From Geomonas paludis (GTDB lineage Bacteria > Desulfobacterota > Desulfuromonadia > Geobacterales > Geobacteraceae), in the NCBI RefSeq assembly GCF_014193585.1, contig NZ_BLXY01000013.1, positions 1 through 64,000 on the forward strand: a stretch of 64,000 nucleotides of DNA. The letters run 5' to 3'. The translations under genes were made by a program, and so were the position numbers. Numbering within the stretch: the first letter of the stretch is position 1; each line of letters begins with the position of its first letter. Below are positions 1 through 10,315 of this stretch, piece by piece. Below the pieces are notes generated by a model that had not been told where the DNA came from, made no database searches, and saw only the letters and a list, made by a program, of their open reading frames with translations.

Positions 1-258
1 TGCCTTTTCCGTTTTTTCCGTTCGATAACACCATCGCACACGGATTTGACGGAAACGTGCGGATAAAGGCGGGTACTTCAAAAACGATTTTGGGTTAAAC
101 CAAAAACGATTGATTCTGCCTTTTCCGTTTTTTCCGTTCGATAACACCGTCGCACACGGATTTGACGGAAATGTGCGGATAAAGGCGGGTACTTCAAAAA
201 CGATTTTGGGTTAAACCAAAAACGATTGATTCTGCCTTTTCCGTTTTTTCCGTTCGAT
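1..258. repeat. 116-bp tandem direct repeat, two full copies plus a partial third
   Basis: The sequence beginning tgccttttccgttttttccg recurs at positions 1, 117 and 233, giving a unit of exactly 116 bp. The two complete units differ at only a couple of bases (for example catcgc/cgtcgc and aaacgtg/aaatgtg); the third stops after about 26 bp, where unrelated sequence leads into the 3' end of gatB. Each unit contains a short inverted motif, gggttaaaccaaaaacgat following aaaaacgattt. The array may continue left of the window. No gene is apparent in it. Confidence 0.9.
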
Positions 259-285
259 CCGCGTGCGATGCAGTTGACTTTGTTT

Positions 286-1725
286 TTATCCCTTCAACTT
301 CTTCAGCAGCAGCTCGTTCACCACCGCGGGGTTGGCCTTGCCTTTGGAGGCGCGCATGACCTGGCCCACGAAGAAGCCGAAGACGGTTTCCTTGCCGCCC
401 CGGTACTGTTCGACCTGCGCCGGGTTGTTCTTTAGTACTTCGTCGACCATGGCCTCGATGGCGCCGGTGTCGGAAACCTGCACCAGCCCTTTCTCCTCGA
501 CGATCTTCTCCGGCGCCTTGCCGGTCTGGTACATCTCGTCGAACACGGTCTTGGCGATCTTGCCGGAGATGGTCCCCTTCTCCATCAGCTTCAAGAGATC
601 GGCCAAAAGGGCGGGCGTCACCGGGCAGTCGGTGATGGAGCGGTTGTTGTCCTCGTTGAGCGCGCGGGAGACCTCACCCATGACCCAGTTGGACACCGTC
701 TTCGCCTGCGGGAACAGGGCGACCGTCTCCTCGTAGTACTGCGCCAGCTCGCGGCTCGACACCAGCACCTCGGCGTCGTACTCGGGAAGCCCCAGTTCTG
801 CGACGTAGCGGGCCCGCTTCGCCTCCGGCAGTTCCGGCAGGGTGGCGCGCACGTCCTCGATCCACTGGTCCGGGATCAGCACCGGGACCAGGTCCGGGTC
901 TGGGAAGTAGCGGTAGTCGTGCGCCTCTTCCTTGCCGCGCATGGAGCGGGTGGTGCCGGTGTTCGGGTCGAACAGGCGGGTTTCCTGGATCACCTTGCCG
1001 CCGTCGTCGAGGATCTCGGCCTGGCGCTCGATCTCGTACTCGATGGCCTGCTTGATGAACTTGAAGGAGTTGATGTTCTTCAGTTCCGCGCGGGTGCCGA
1101 AGACGGTGGAGCCGACCGGCATGAGCGAAACATTGGCGTCGCAGCGGAAGCTCCCTTCCTCGAGGTTGCCGTCGCAGATGCCCAGGTACATGACGATCTG
1201 GTGCAGCTTCTTCAGGTAGGCGATGGCCTCGTCGGGAGAGCGCATGTCCGGCTCGGAGACGATCTCCAGCAGCGGGGTGCAGGCGCGGTTCAGGTCGACG
1301 CAGGAGTCGTCCACCCCGGGGATGTCGGCGTGCACCAGCTTGCCGGCGTCCTCCTCCATGTGGATGCGGGTGATGCCGATCCGCTTCGTTTCGCCGTCCA
1401 CTTCGATGTCCAGGTGGCCGTGCTGGCAGATGGGGAGGTCGAACTGGCTGATCTGGTAACCCTTGGGGAGGTCCGGGTAGAAGTAGTTCTTGCGGGCGAA
1501 GACGTTTCGCTGCGTGATGGAGCAGTTGGTGGCCAGGCCCGCGCGGATGGCGTTTTCCACCACCTGCTTGTTGAGGACCGGGAGGGCGCCGGGGAAGCCG
1601 AGGCAGACCGGGCAGGTCTGCGAGTTCGGCTCGGCGCCGAAGCGGGTCGAGCAGCCGCAGAAGATCTTGGTGTTGGTGGTGAGCTGGGTGTGCACCTCAA
1701 GCCCGATGACAACCTGATATTTCAT
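286..1725 (-). CDS. gatB: Asp-tRNA(Asn)/Glu-tRNA(Gln) amidotransferase subunit B
   Basis: GatB of the GatCAB complex, which amidates mischarged Glu-tRNA(Gln) and/or Asp-tRNA(Asn) in the cytoplasm. The 479-aa length is normal for the family. The N-terminus [10 protein letters not shown] and the zinc-site cysteines C23, C25, C38 and C41 (CGC...CPVC) are present, as is the family signature [10 protein letters not shown]; the C-terminal third is the helical GatB/YqeY tail that contacts tRNA, ending [10 protein letters not shown]. It is the last gene of gatC-gatA-gatB, separated from gatA by about 170 bp holding an 18-bp inverted repeat, an unusual gap for this operon. Identification is secure. 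Confidence 0.97.
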   Translation of the reverse strand: MKYQVVIGLEVHTQLTTNTKIFCGCSTRFGAEPNSQTCPVCLGFPGALPVLNKQVVENAIRAGLATNCSITQRNVFARKNYFYPDLPKGYQISQFDLPICQHGHLDIEVDGETKRIGITRIHMEEDAGKLVHADIPGVDDSCVDLNRACTPLLEIVSEPDMRSPDEAIAYLKKLHQIVMYLGICDGNLEEGSFRCDANVSLMPVGSTVFGTRAELKNINSFKFIKQAIEYEIERQAEILDDGGKVIQETRLFDPNTGTTRSMRGKEEAHDYRYFPDPDLVPVLIPDQWIEDVRATLPELPEAKRARYVAELGLPEYDAEVLVSSRELAQYYEETVALFPQAKTVSNWVMGEVSRALNEDNNRSITDCPVTPALLADLLKLMEKGTISGKIAKTVFDEMYQTGKAPEKIVEEKGLVQVSDTGAIEAMVDEVLKNNPAQVEQYRGGKETVFGFFVGQVMRASKGKANPAVVNELLLKKLKG

Positions 1726-1762
1726 ATGAGCTCCAAAAAACCGAAAGGCTGTAAACCGTTAG

Positions 1763-1880
1763 CCACGGAGAAAATCTGAGGAAATCTGAGAAAACCAAAA
1801 CAAGCTTTTGGTTTAACCCAAAGTCTTTTGAGTCTTTTTGGTTCACGGTTCTCTCCGAAGTTCTCAGATTTTCTCCGTGG
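1763..1880. repeat. Long inverted repeat in the gatA-gatB gap
   Basis: Perfect 18-bp arms, ccacggagaaaatctgag at 1763-1780 and its reverse complement at 1863-1880, enclose 82 bp of AT-richer sequence that itself contains self-complementary pieces (ccaaaacaagcttttgg). It could form a large hairpin inside the gat transcript, or be a miniature mobile element. It lacks the T-run of a simple terminator. Confidence 0.75.
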
Positions 1881-1896
1881 CCAATGGTTTTGACTT

Positions 1897-3354
1897 TTAC
1901 AGCGGCGCCTTTTTCAGGTGCCACTGGGTCTCCTTCTCGAACGCGTAGGCGGTGGAGAGGATGGTGGCTTCGCCGAAGGGCTTGCCGATCAGCTGCAGGC
2001 CGATGGGCAGACCGGCGGCGCTGAAACCGGCGGGGATGCTGATGCCGCAGGTGCCCGCCAGGTTCACCGGAATGGTGAAGATGTCGGACAGGTACATCTG
2101 CAGCGGGTCGGCCAGCTTCTCCCCGATCTTGAAGGGAGGCGTCGGCGCGATCGGGGTGAGCAGCACGTCCACCTCGTTGAAGGCGTTCAGGAAGTCCTGC
2201 ATGATCAGGGTCCTGACCTTCTGCGCCTTGACGTAGTAGGCGTCGTAGTAGCCGGAGGACAACGCGTAGGTGCCCAGCATGATCCTTCGCTTCACCTCGG
2301 AGCCGAAGCCCTCGGCACGGGTCTTGGCGAACATCTCCTTCAGGCCCCGGGCGTCCTCGGCACGGTGCCCGAAGCGGACGCCGTCATAGCGCGCCAGGTT
2401 GGAGGATGCCTCGGCGGTGGCGATCAGGTAGTAGGTGGCGACGGCGTACTCGGTGTGCGGCAGGCTCACCTCGCGCATCTCGGCGCCCAGGCTCTTATAC
2501 AGGGCGATCGCCTCGTCCATGGCGCGCTTCACGTCCGGGTCGAGACCCTCGATGAAGTACTGCTTGGGGAGACCGATCTTCAGCCCCTTGACGCCCGAGG
2601 CAAGCCCGGCGACGTAGTCGGGGACCGGGGTGTTGACCGACGTGGAGTCCTTCGGGTCATGCCCGGCCACGGCTCCCAGGAGAAACGCCGCATCGGTGAC
2701 GTCGCGGGTGAGCGGGCCGACCTGGTCCAGCGACGAGGCGTAGGCGATCACGCCGTAGCGGGAGACGCGGCCGTAGGTGGGCTTAAGCCCCACGCAGGAG
2801 CAGTGCGAAGCGGGCTGGCGGATGGAGCCGCCGGTATCGGTGCCCAGCGTCGCGGTCGCGGTGCGCGCGGCGATGGCTGCGGCGGAACCGCCGGAGGAGC
2901 CGCCCGGGGTGCACTCGAGGTTCCAGGGGTTCTTCACCGGCCCGAAGTAGGAGGACTCGTTGGAGCTCCCCATGGCGAACTCGTCCTGGTTGAGCTTGCC
3001 CACGATCACGGCGCCCTGCTCCTTCAGCTTGGCGACCGCGGTGCCGTCGTAGGGGGGGACGAAGTTTTCCAGGATGCGGGAGCCGCAGGTGGTGCGGATC
3101 CCCTTGGTGATGAAGATGTCCTTGAGGCCGACGGGGATGCCGGTGAGGGGGGCGATGTCGCCGGCGGCGATGCGCTTGTCGGCCGCTTCCGCCTCGACCA
3201 GCGCCTGCTCGGGGGTGACGGTGATGTAGGCGTTCACCTGGCCGTCCACCGCCTCGATGCGATCCAGCATGGCGCGGGTCGCCTCGACGGAGGAGACCTC
3301 CTTCGCCTTAAGCTTCTCGTGCAGCTCGTGTATGGTAAGGTCGATAATTTCCAT
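1897..3354 (-). CDS. gatA: Asp-tRNA(Asn)/Glu-tRNA(Gln) amidotransferase subunit A
   Basis: GatA, the glutaminase subunit of GatCAB, releases ammonia from glutamine and passes it to the kinase/amidase site of GatB. At 485 aa it is full length. The amidase-signature Ser-cisSer-Lys triad can be placed: K78 (VGLKDIF), the Gly/Ser stretch [12 protein letters not shown] with the cis-serine at S153, and S177 in [10 protein letters not shown] as nucleophile. It lies 12 bp downstream of gatC and upstream of gatB, so it is in the gat operon. Very secure. Confidence 0.97.
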   Translation of the reverse strand: MEIIDLTIHELHEKLKAKEVSSVEATRAMLDRIEAVDGQVNAYITVTPEQALVEAEAADKRIAAGDIAPLTGIPVGLKDIFITKGIRTTCGSRILENFVPPYDGTAVAKLKEQGAVIVGKLNQDEFAMGSSNESSYFGPVKNPWNLECTPGGSSGGSAAAIAARTATATLGTDTGGSIRQPASHCSCVGLKPTYGRVSRYGVIAYASSLDQVGPLTRDVTDAAFLLGAVAGHDPKDSTSVNTPVPDYVAGLASGVKGLKIGLPKQYFIEGLDPDVKRAMDEAIALYKSLGAEMREVSLPHTEYAVATYYLIATAEASSNLARYDGVRFGHRAEDARGLKEMFAKTRAEGFGSEVKRRIMLGTYALSSGYYDAYYVKAQKVRTLIMQDFLNAFNEVDVLLTPIAPTPPFKIGEKLADPLQMYLSDIFTIPVNLAGTCGISIPAGFSAAGLPIGLQLIGKPFGEATILSTAYAFEKETQWHLKKAPL

Positions 3355-3366
3355 TGCAAAACACTC

Positions 3367-3654
3367 CTATTCTATGACCTTGGGCACCCTGAAAAAGCTT
3401 TCCGCGCGCAGCGGCGCGTTGGCGAGGGCTGCTTCCACGCCGATGGACTCGGCGGGCTGGTCGGGGCGGAAGGCGTTCTCCATGGGCACCGCGTGCGAGG
3501 TCGGTACGATCCCCTCGGTGTCCAGTGCGTTCAGCTTCTCCACGTAGGCGAGGATGCCGTCCATCTGTCCGGTGAAGGTGTCCAGCTCGCTGTCGGAAAG
3601 CTCCAGGCGGGCGAGCCTGGCTACGTGCTCCACCTCACTTCTCGTGATCTTCAT
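3367..3654 (-). CDS. gatC: Asp-tRNA(Asn)/Glu-tRNA(Gln) amidotransferase subunit C
   Basis: GatC, the small (95 aa) stabilising subunit that wraps GatA and GatB. The N-terminus MKITRSEVEHVARLARLELS and the C-terminal region with RPDQPAES and VPKVIE are typical of the family. It is the first gene of the gat operon, 12 bp before gatA. Confidence 0.95.
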   Translation of the reverse strand: MKITRSEVEHVARLARLELSDSELDTFTGQMDGILAYVEKLNALDTEGIVPTSHAVPMENAFRPDQPAESIGVEAALANAPLRAESFFRVPKVIE

Positions 3655-3743
3655 ACCTGCTCCAAATGCGCCCCTGGTGGGCGTCGTGATGTGAAAAGAT
3701 GTTCCGCGTTATTATCATGAAAGGGCTGAAAAGGCAACGGGAC

Positions 3744-4514
3744 CTACTCCGGCAGCACCAGCCCGGCTTCCGTGACGTTGGAGGGCGCGCTCTCCACGGT
3801 CTGCCCTTCGGCGGTGGCGACGCTGGTCACGGCGTAGCTGTAGGTTATCCCCAGGATCACGTTCTGGTCCTGGTAGGTGTTGCCGGTCAGAGGCGCCTTG
3901 TTGAGCGGGGTGAGCGGCATCGGCTCGCCTTTTTTGCTCCGGTACACGTTGTAGCCGGCCGCCGTTCCCTGTTCCGGGGGGAGTCCCACGAAGTTCAGCG
4001 TCACCTCGTTGGGCGAGCCCGCCGCCTCCAGCACCGGGGGGAGGGGGGGGGTGACCGCCGTGCGCCGCACCTTGTTGGAGTCCTTGCTCTGCGCGCCGCT
4101 CCTGGTGAAGGAGCGCACCTTGTACTGGTAGGTCTGCCCCTTTTTCAGGTCGAAGTCGTCGTAGATCCAGAGGCCCCCCACCTGGCGCACCGTTTCGGGG
4201 AGGTCGAGGTCGACCAGTGTCAGCTGCTTGTAGGCGCTCGGGCACTCCTCGCAGTCCTGTGCGGGAGGGAGCACGTTGCGCCGGTAGAGCAGGAAGCCGG
4301 CCAGGTCTTCCAGTTTGCCACCCTTTTCCTGCTTGCCCGGTCCGGTCCAGGTCACCTGGAACTCGGCGCCCTTCTGCGCCACGGCCAGCGTGCCGATCGG
4401 CGCCGGGACCAGCGCCTCGGGCGGGATCAGCGCGCCTTTCTTGCCGCAGCCGGAAGAAAGCGAGAGCGCGGCGGCCAGGACCAGGGCCGGCAGGAAACGA
4501 CGCGCGGCCGCCAT
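3744..4514 (-). CDS. Lipoprotein with fibronectin type III-like repeats
   Basis: A 256-aa predicted lipoprotein of unknown function. A signal peptide with an Ala/Leu-rich core ends in the lipobox SLSSGC (lipidated C23), followed by GKKGALIPPEAL, a leader resembling the LptM/YifL class (CGKKGPL). Two regions from about residues 40 and 145 look like fibronectin type III beta-sandwiches (TWTGPG, GFLLYRRN, YQYKVRSF; then AGYNVYRS, TYSYAVTSV). Its start codon directly abuts the argH stop, with no spacer, so it is probably co-transcribed and translationally coupled with argH. This argH-lipoprotein pairing is common in Proteobacteria through lptM/yifL-type genes, but the FnIII extension is larger. 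Confidence 0.8.
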   Translation of the reverse strand: MAAARRFLPALVLAAALSLSSGCGKKGALIPPEALVPAPIGTLAVAQKGAEFQVTWTGPGKQEKGGKLEDLAGFLLYRRNVLPPAQDCEECPSAYKQLTLVDLDLPETVRQVGGLWIYDDFDLKKGQTYQYKVRSFTRSGAQSKDSNKVRRTAVTPPLPPVLEAAGSPNEVTLNFVGLPPEQGTAAGYNVYRSKKGEPMPLTPLNKAPLTGNTYQDQNVILGITYSYAVTSVATAEGQTVESAPSNVTEAGLVLPE

Positions 4515-5891
4515 CTAGCGCCCTTCCTTGGCGCGGGCGATCTCGGCCTTGACCCGCTCCAGCGCGGTGCCGCCGGTCGCGCGGCGTGCGTTGACCGACG
4601 CCTCCAGGGTGATGGAACCGAAGATATCGTCCTCGATGCGGGGCGAGAAGATCTGCCACTCGGCCAGGGAGAGTTCCGGGATGTCCATCTCGTTCTCGAT
4701 GCAGTAGCGCACCGCCTTGCCGACGATCTCGTGGGCGTCGCGGAACGGGATACCCTTCCTGACCAGGTAGTCGGCCACGTCGGTCGCGGTGGAGAACCCT
4801 GCGGCGGCGGCGGTCTTCATGCGCGCCTCGTTCACCTTCATCTCGCGCACCATGTCGGCGAAGATCTTGAGCGACCCTTTCACGGTGTCGATGGTGTCGA
4901 ACAGCGGCTCCTTGTCCTCCTGCATGTCCTTGTTGTAGGCCAGCGGCAGCGACTTCATCAGGGTGAGCAGCGCCATCAGGTTGCCGTAGACCCGGCCGGT
5001 CTTGCCGCGCACCAGTTCCGGTACGTCCGGGTTCTTCTTCTGCGGCATGATGGAGGAGCCGGTGCAGAAGGAGTCGGAGAGGTCGACGAACTTGAATTCG
5101 CTGGTGGACCAGAGGATCAGCTCCTCGGCGAAGCGGGAGAGGTGCATCATCAGGATCGAGGAGGCCGCGCAGAACTCGATGGCGAAGTCGCGGTCGGAGA
5201 CCGAGTCGAGCGAGTTCCTGGTCACCTCGGGGAAGTCCAGCAGTTCCGCCACGTACTCGCGGTCGATGGGGAAGGTGGTGCCGGCCAGCGCGCCGGCGCC
5301 CAGCGGCATCACGTTGGTGCGCTTCAGGCAGTCTTCCATGCGCCCCTTGTCGCGCTTGAGCATCTCGTGGTAGGCCATCATGTGGTGCGAGAAGAGGATG
5401 GGCTGCGCGGTCTGCAGATGGGTGAAGCCGGGCATCATGACGCCCAGGTTCTGCTCCGCCTGGTAGATGAGCGCGTCGATCAAGAGGTCGATGTAGGCGG
5501 AGATCTCCACCAGTTCGTCCCGGAGGTAGAGGCGGATGTCCAGCGCGACCTGGTCGTTCCTGGAGCGGCCGGTGTGGAGCCTCTTGCCGGCGTCGCCGAT
5601 CTTCTCGGAGAGGCGCGCCTCGATGTTCATGTGGATGTCTTCCAGGGAGACCGAGAAGTCGAAATCGCCCGCTTCGATCTTGTCCAGGATTTCCCGGAGG
5701 CCGTGCACGATCTGCTCGACGTCCTGGACCGGGATGATCCCCTGCCGGCCCAGCATGGTGGCGTGGGCGATGGAGCCGCGGATGTCCTGGTGGTACAGGC
5801 GCTTGTCGAAGTTGATGGAGGCGGTGAACTCTTCTACGAACTTGTCGGTGGGCTGGGTGAAACGGCCACCCCACAGTTTGTCTTTGGACAT
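4515..5891 (-). CDS. argH: Argininosuccinate lyase
   Basis: ArgH splits argininosuccinate into arginine and fumarate, the last step of arginine synthesis. At 458 aa it is full length, beginning [18 protein letters not shown] and carrying the fumarase/ASL superfamily signature [12 protein letters not shown] with the catalytic serine in its mobile loop. The lipoprotein gene follows at its stop codon. It is separated from the rest of the arg cluster by a hairpin-rich repeat element, an unknown gene and a Nudix gene. Confidence 0.97.
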   Translation of the reverse strand: MSKDKLWGGRFTQPTDKFVEEFTASINFDKRLYHQDIRGSIAHATMLGRQGIIPVQDVEQIVHGLREILDKIEAGDFDFSVSLEDIHMNIEARLSEKIGDAGKRLHTGRSRNDQVALDIRLYLRDELVEISAYIDLLIDALIYQAEQNLGVMMPGFTHLQTAQPILFSHHMMAYHEMLKRDKGRMEDCLKRTNVMPLGAGALAGTTFPIDREYVAELLDFPEVTRNSLDSVSDRDFAIEFCAASSILMMHLSRFAEELILWSTSEFKFVDLSDSFCTGSSIMPQKKNPDVPELVRGKTGRVYGNLMALLTLMKSLPLAYNKDMQEDKEPLFDTIDTVKGSLKIFADMVREMKVNEARMKTAAAAGFSTATDVADYLVRKGIPFRDAHEIVGKAVRYCIENEMDIPELSLAEWQIFSPRIEDDIFGSITLEASVNARRATGGTALERVKAEIARAKEGR

Positions 5892-6046
5892 GTCTTTCGA
5901 TCTCCTGCTGCTGATTTTTTGTAGAACTGCAACTTCTGTAACGCAAAGGCGCCAAGGCGCGAAGCCGCAAAGGGAAAAGCCAGACAGTTTTACCCGTCAC
6001 AAGTTTTTACTTTGCGTCTCTGCGCCTCCGCGTTGAATGTTTTCCT

Positions 6047-6168
6047 GGTTCCCAAGCTCCAGCTTGGGAACCCCATATGGCCCAAAGCTCCAGCTTTGCA
6101 TCCGAGGGAAGCTGGAGCTTCCGAGAGGCTTTGCGTTCCCAAGGTGGACCTTGGGAACGAGATCAAAG
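6047..6168. repeat. Four-hairpin interspersed element, copy 1
   Basis: About 120 bp of consecutive palindromes: ggttcccaagct/agcttgggaacc (6047-6072), caaagct/agctttg (6083-6098), ggaagct/agcttcc (6107-6122) and gttcccaaggt/accttgggaac (6135-6158). The same four hairpins, in reverse order and on the opposite strand, recur at 27061-27179. It lies between argH and the unknown gene at 6163 and overlaps the latter's last codons. It resembles a REP/BIME-like or non-autonomous element; no transposase is nearby. Confidence 0.85.
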
Positions 6169-7302
6169 CACGTGCTCCTCCCCCCCGCTCGCCTTGATCC
6201 AGCCGCCGTCGGTCCAGCGCAGCACCGTGTGCACCTTCAACGGCACCCGCGAACTTCTGGGGTCGAGCTCGTGGTAGAGCGGCAGGTTGAAGTAGAAGAG
6301 CCTGGTCCCGGTGCCGAACCGCAAGCGGCACACCGGCGCGCCGGCGAAGTCGTCGCTGGCGAACTCCCGCTCCTGGACCGGGGACATCTTGTGGCGCGCG
6401 CTGATGGCCACGAAGGAAACCCCGTAGCACCCCTGGCAGCGCACCCCCTCGATCTCGCTCTCGTCGGAGCAGTTGCCGAACACCGTCACCGTTTCGCGCA
6501 CCCCCGGGGTGTCCTCCAGGTGCTCCCCGTAGAAGCCGGTCAGCACGTCCCGGTAGGCACTGTGCTCGGGCTTGGGGTTGCATTGGATCACGAACAGGGC
6601 GTCCAGCGACTGCCTCATGGTGAAGAAGAGCCGGTTGGAGTGATCGATGATCTGCTTGATGTTGGAGGAGTAGAGGTCCCGGTAGAGGTAATCAAGGCAG
6701 ATGATCGTCATGAAATTGAAGCAGGCCGGCTCGCCGCGGAACAGGTAGAAATGGCGCCCGCGGTACAGGTCGTGGTCCTTGTCCAGGAACTCCTCGCCGC
6801 GGAATGGGTGCGTCTTGGCCTCCAGGAAGACCCGCAGGCGGCCGCTCGTTTCCTTAATGGCGATGCAGCACCAGTTGACCGGCATGCCGAGGATGTCGCC
6901 CGAGTCGATGTCGCGCTCGACACACTCCAGCGCCTCGGCGTTGTCGTCCTGGAAGCGGTTCAAGAGCGCCCGGTACTGCTCCAGCCGGATCTGCTCCATG
7001 CCGAACATGGTCACCGTGTTGGGGCGGAAGCGCTCCGCGATCACGTCGAGCAGGTCGTCGAAGTGTGAGACCGGGACCGAGGTCTCCGGGAACTGCAGGA
7101 AGTGCAGCCGCTTCAGGTTCCCCGCGCCGTCGGCCACCAGGTCGAGGACGCTGCGCACCATGTGCCACTGTTCCTCCGGGTTCGCCAGCAGGAACAGGTG
7201 GTCGCGCCGCTGCAGCCGGTTCGGGATCTGCGCGATGAGGCAGTGCAGGTGATGACCCAGAGGGAAATCGAGCTGGACATGTTTCTCGACGATCTTGACC
7301 AT
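6163..7302 (-). CDS. Uncharacterised 379-aa protein
   Basis: I do not recognise this protein with confidence. It has no signal peptide or membrane segment. It starts MVKIVEKHVQLDFPLG and contains two paired stretches that look like enzyme core strands: LDALFVIQCNPKPEHSAY and VRETVTVFGNCSDESEIEG, followed by RCQGCYGVSFVAIS. The latter faintly recalls the core of carbon-nitrogen hydrolases, but no catalytic Glu-Lys-Cys triad is assignable. Its codon use matches neighbouring core genes and the reading frame is clean, so it is a real gene. A run-length inverted repeat, probably a terminator, lies upstream, so it has its own transcription unit. The final codons fall in a repeat element, suggesting the C-terminus may have been altered by insertion. 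Confidence 0.7.
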   Translation of the reverse strand: MVKIVEKHVQLDFPLGHHLHCLIAQIPNRLQRRDHLFLLANPEEQWHMVRSVLDLVADGAGNLKRLHFLQFPETSVPVSHFDDLLDVIAERFRPNTVTMFGMEQIRLEQYRALLNRFQDDNAEALECVERDIDSGDILGMPVNWCCIAIKETSGRLRVFLEAKTHPFRGEEFLDKDHDLYRGRHFYLFRGEPACFNFMTIICLDYLYRDLYSSNIKQIIDHSNRLFFTMRQSLDALFVIQCNPKPEHSAYRDVLTGFYGEHLEDTPGVRETVTVFGNCSDESEIEGVRCQGCYGVSFVAISARHKMSPVQEREFASDDFAGAPVCRLRFGTGTRLFYFNLPLYHELDPRSSRVPLKVHTVLRWTDGGWIKASGGEEHVL

Positions 7303-7327
7303 GGCGACCTGTGAGAGGCTGAAGCGA

Positions 7328-7413
7328 GATTAAGACTAAGATTAAGATTAAGAAATCGACAAAACCGTAACTACTTTCAAGACTTCTTAGTCTTAATCTT
7401 TATCTTAATCTGC
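7328..7413 (-). terminator. AT-rich inverted repeat between Nudix gene and unknown gene
   Basis: agattaagactaagattaag on the left pairs with cttaatctttatcttaatct on the right, around a 30-nt loop. The right arm overlaps the 3' end of the Nudix gene. It could end Nudix transcription or be a repeat; the repeated taagatt units suggest slippage-grown sequence. Confidence 0.5.
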
Positions 7414-7842
7414 CTTTTTTGTTTCAAAGATCTTACTCAGGATGAAGCGGGCGCCGGCGGGGATCTTGTAGCTCGGCAACTCCTCGGGCTCGACCCAGCG
7501 GGCCTCGGCCACCTCGTCCTTGTTGTGGTTCACGTCGCAGAAAAGCGGCGTGCAGCGGTAGTAGATGATGATGAAGTGGTAGTTGTCCTCGCCCGGCGTC
7601 ACGTGCTCGAACACGTCGATGAGTTGCCCCACTTCCACCTCGAGGCCCACCTCTTCCCAGACCTCGCGCTTGAGCGCCGCCACGATCGGTTCGCCGAGGT
7701 CGATCTTGCCCCCCGGCATCACCCACTCCCCCTGGAAGGGAGGAATATTCCTCTTGGTGAGGAGCACCCGGCCATCGGTGTCGATGATGACGGCAACCAC
7801 CGACGTCACTATGTGGCTGGCCTTGAAATCGTTCTGCTCCAT
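7405..7842 (-). CDS. Nudix hydrolase (MutT family)
   Basis: A pyrophosphohydrolase of nucleoside diphosphate-X substrates. The Nudix box is perfect: G-x5-E-x7-REV-x-EE-x-G-L, seen as GKIDLGEPIVAALK followed by REVWEEVGL. Start ATG at 7842 (MEQNDFKASHIVTSVV) gives 145 aa. A GTG at 7860 is possible in frame but lies inside the hairpin at 7851-7879, so I prefer the ATG. The substrate cannot be told from sequence; dinucleoside polyphosphate or oxidised NTP hydrolases have this size. It follows argG on the same strand, with a hairpin between. Confidence 0.88.
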   Translation of the reverse strand: MEQNDFKASHIVTSVVAVIIDTDGRVLLTKRNIPPFQGEWVMPGGKIDLGEPIVAALKREVWEEVGLEVEVGQLIDVFEHVTPGEDNYHFIIIYYRCTPLFCDVNHNKDEVAEARWVEPEELPSYKIPAGARFILSKIFETKKAD

Positions 7843-7850
7843 ATAAGCGG

Positions 7851-7879
7851 ATAGGGGCACGAAAGCCTCGTGCCCCTAT
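7851..7879 (-). terminator. Hairpin after argG
   Basis: ataggggcac (7851-7860) pairs perfectly with gtgcccctat (7870-7879) over a 9-nt loop, between the argG stop and the Nudix start. No long T-run follows, so it may weaken rather than end transcription. Confidence 0.45.
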
Positions 7880-7903
7880 GACCCTCCTTTACTGCCAGCT
7901 CAA

Positions 7904-9124
<1,221 letters not shown>

Positions 9125-9178
9125 GGGTTCTCCTTTGTCGTTGATCGCTCTGGCCGTCCCTGAGGGCGGCCGGTCGGA

Positions 9179-10090
9179 TTATTTCATCAGTGTGGCCATG
9201 ATGGCCTTCTGCACGTGCAGGCGGTTTTCCGCTTCGTCCCAGACCACCGAGTTGGGACCTTCGATGACGCCGTCGCTGATCTCCTCGCCGCGGTGCGCGG
9301 GGAGGCAGTGCAGCACGAGGGCGTCCTTCTTGGCCAGGGCGAGCAGCTGCTCGTCCAGCTGGTAGCCGGCGAAGGCCTTCTCGCGGATCTTCTGCTCCTC
9401 TTCCTGCCCCATGCTGGCCCAGACGTCGGTATTGAGCACGTCGGCGTCCTTGGCGGCTTCTTTCGGATCGCGGGTGATAACGATCTTGGCGGAGCCGTTC
9501 GCCTTGGCCCAGGCGAGTACCTGCGGGTTCGGGTCGTACCCTTCCGGGCAGGCGAGGGTCAGGTCGAAGCCGAAGATGGCGGCGGCCTCGATCCAGGAGT
9601 TGGCCATGTTGTTGCCGTCGCCGATCCAGGCGAACTTGAGCCCGTCGTAGCTACCCTTGTGCTCGATCACGGTGAACACGTCGGCCATGATCTGGCAGGG
9701 GTGATGCAAGTCGGTGAGGCCGTTGATGACCGGGATGGAGGCGTACTTGGCGAACTCCTCGACGGTCTCCTGGGCGAAGGTGCGGATCATGACGCCGTCG
9801 CAGTAGCGCGCCATGACGCGGGCGGTGTCCTTGATCGGCTCGCCGCGCCCCATCTGCGAGTCCTTGCTGGAGATGAAGAGCGGGTGCCCCCCCAACTGGT
9901 ACATGCCGACCTCGAAGGAGATCCTGGTGCGGGTCGAGGATTTCTCGAAGATCATGGCCAGGGTCTTACCTTTGAGGAGGTGGTGTTCCTCGCGGTTCTT
10001 GGTCTTTGCTTTGAGGTCCTTGCACAGGGCAAACATGGCGTCCAGTTCGGCTTTGCTGAACTGGCTCAGCGCCAGGAAGTCTTTGTTCAT
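9179..10090 (-). CDS. argF: Ornithine carbamoyltransferase
   Basis: ArgF transfers the carbamoyl group from carbamoyl phosphate to ornithine, making citrulline. At 303 aa, it has the carbamoyl-phosphate site STRTR at residues 52-56 and the ornithine-side motif HCLPAHRGEE. It lies between argD and argG; a GC-rich hairpin repeat fills the 225 bp after argD. Confidence 0.97.
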   Translation of the reverse strand: MNKDFLALSQFSKAELDAMFALCKDLKAKTKNREEHHLLKGKTLAMIFEKSSTRTRISFEVGMYQLGGHPLFISSKDSQMGRGEPIKDTARVMARYCDGVMIRTFAQETVEEFAKYASIPVINGLTDLHHPCQIMADVFTVIEHKGSYDGLKFAWIGDGNNMANSWIEAAAIFGFDLTLACPEGYDPNPQVLAWAKANGSAKIVITRDPKEAAKDADVLNTDVWASMGQEEEQKIREKAFAGYQLDEQLLALAKKDALVLHCLPAHRGEEISDGVIEGPNSVVWDEAENRLHVQKAIMATLMK

Positions 10091-10154
10091 ATTCGCTGGT
10101 TCTCGCTTCGAAAGTTGATAGCCGGCAATGCGGCTTTGCTGCCTTTATGTCCAC

Positions 10155-10308
10155 ACTCCCTCTCCCCCCGGGAGAGGGTCGGGGTGAGGGTGCTTCTCGT
10201 ATCTATGCTTTCCCTGCGCTGCAACGCCCTCACCCCCAGCCCCTCTCCCGAAGGGCGAGGGGAGACAGGAACTCCCTCCCCCGGAGGGGGAGGGCAGGGG
10301 AGGGAAGG
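10155..10308. repeat. GC-rich ctccctctccc/ggagaggg interspersed repeat, copy 1
   Basis: Several imperfect palindromes built on ctccctctcccccgggagaggg and ctcaccccagcccctctcccg. Closely similar blocks occur at 16650-16825 and 40398-40511. All are intergenic. The block separates argD from argF. Confidence 0.8.
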
Positions 10309-10315
10309 TTAACGC

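Noticed and set aside
1-258. CRISPR-like or iteron origin at the left edge
   Set aside because: The units are 116 bp long and contiguous, with no spacer and no replication gene beside them.
919-6036. Long antisense open frames opposite gatB, gatA and argH
   Set aside because: They are GC-rich shadow frames lacking family motifs and ribosome sites; the minus-strand genes explain the DNA fully.
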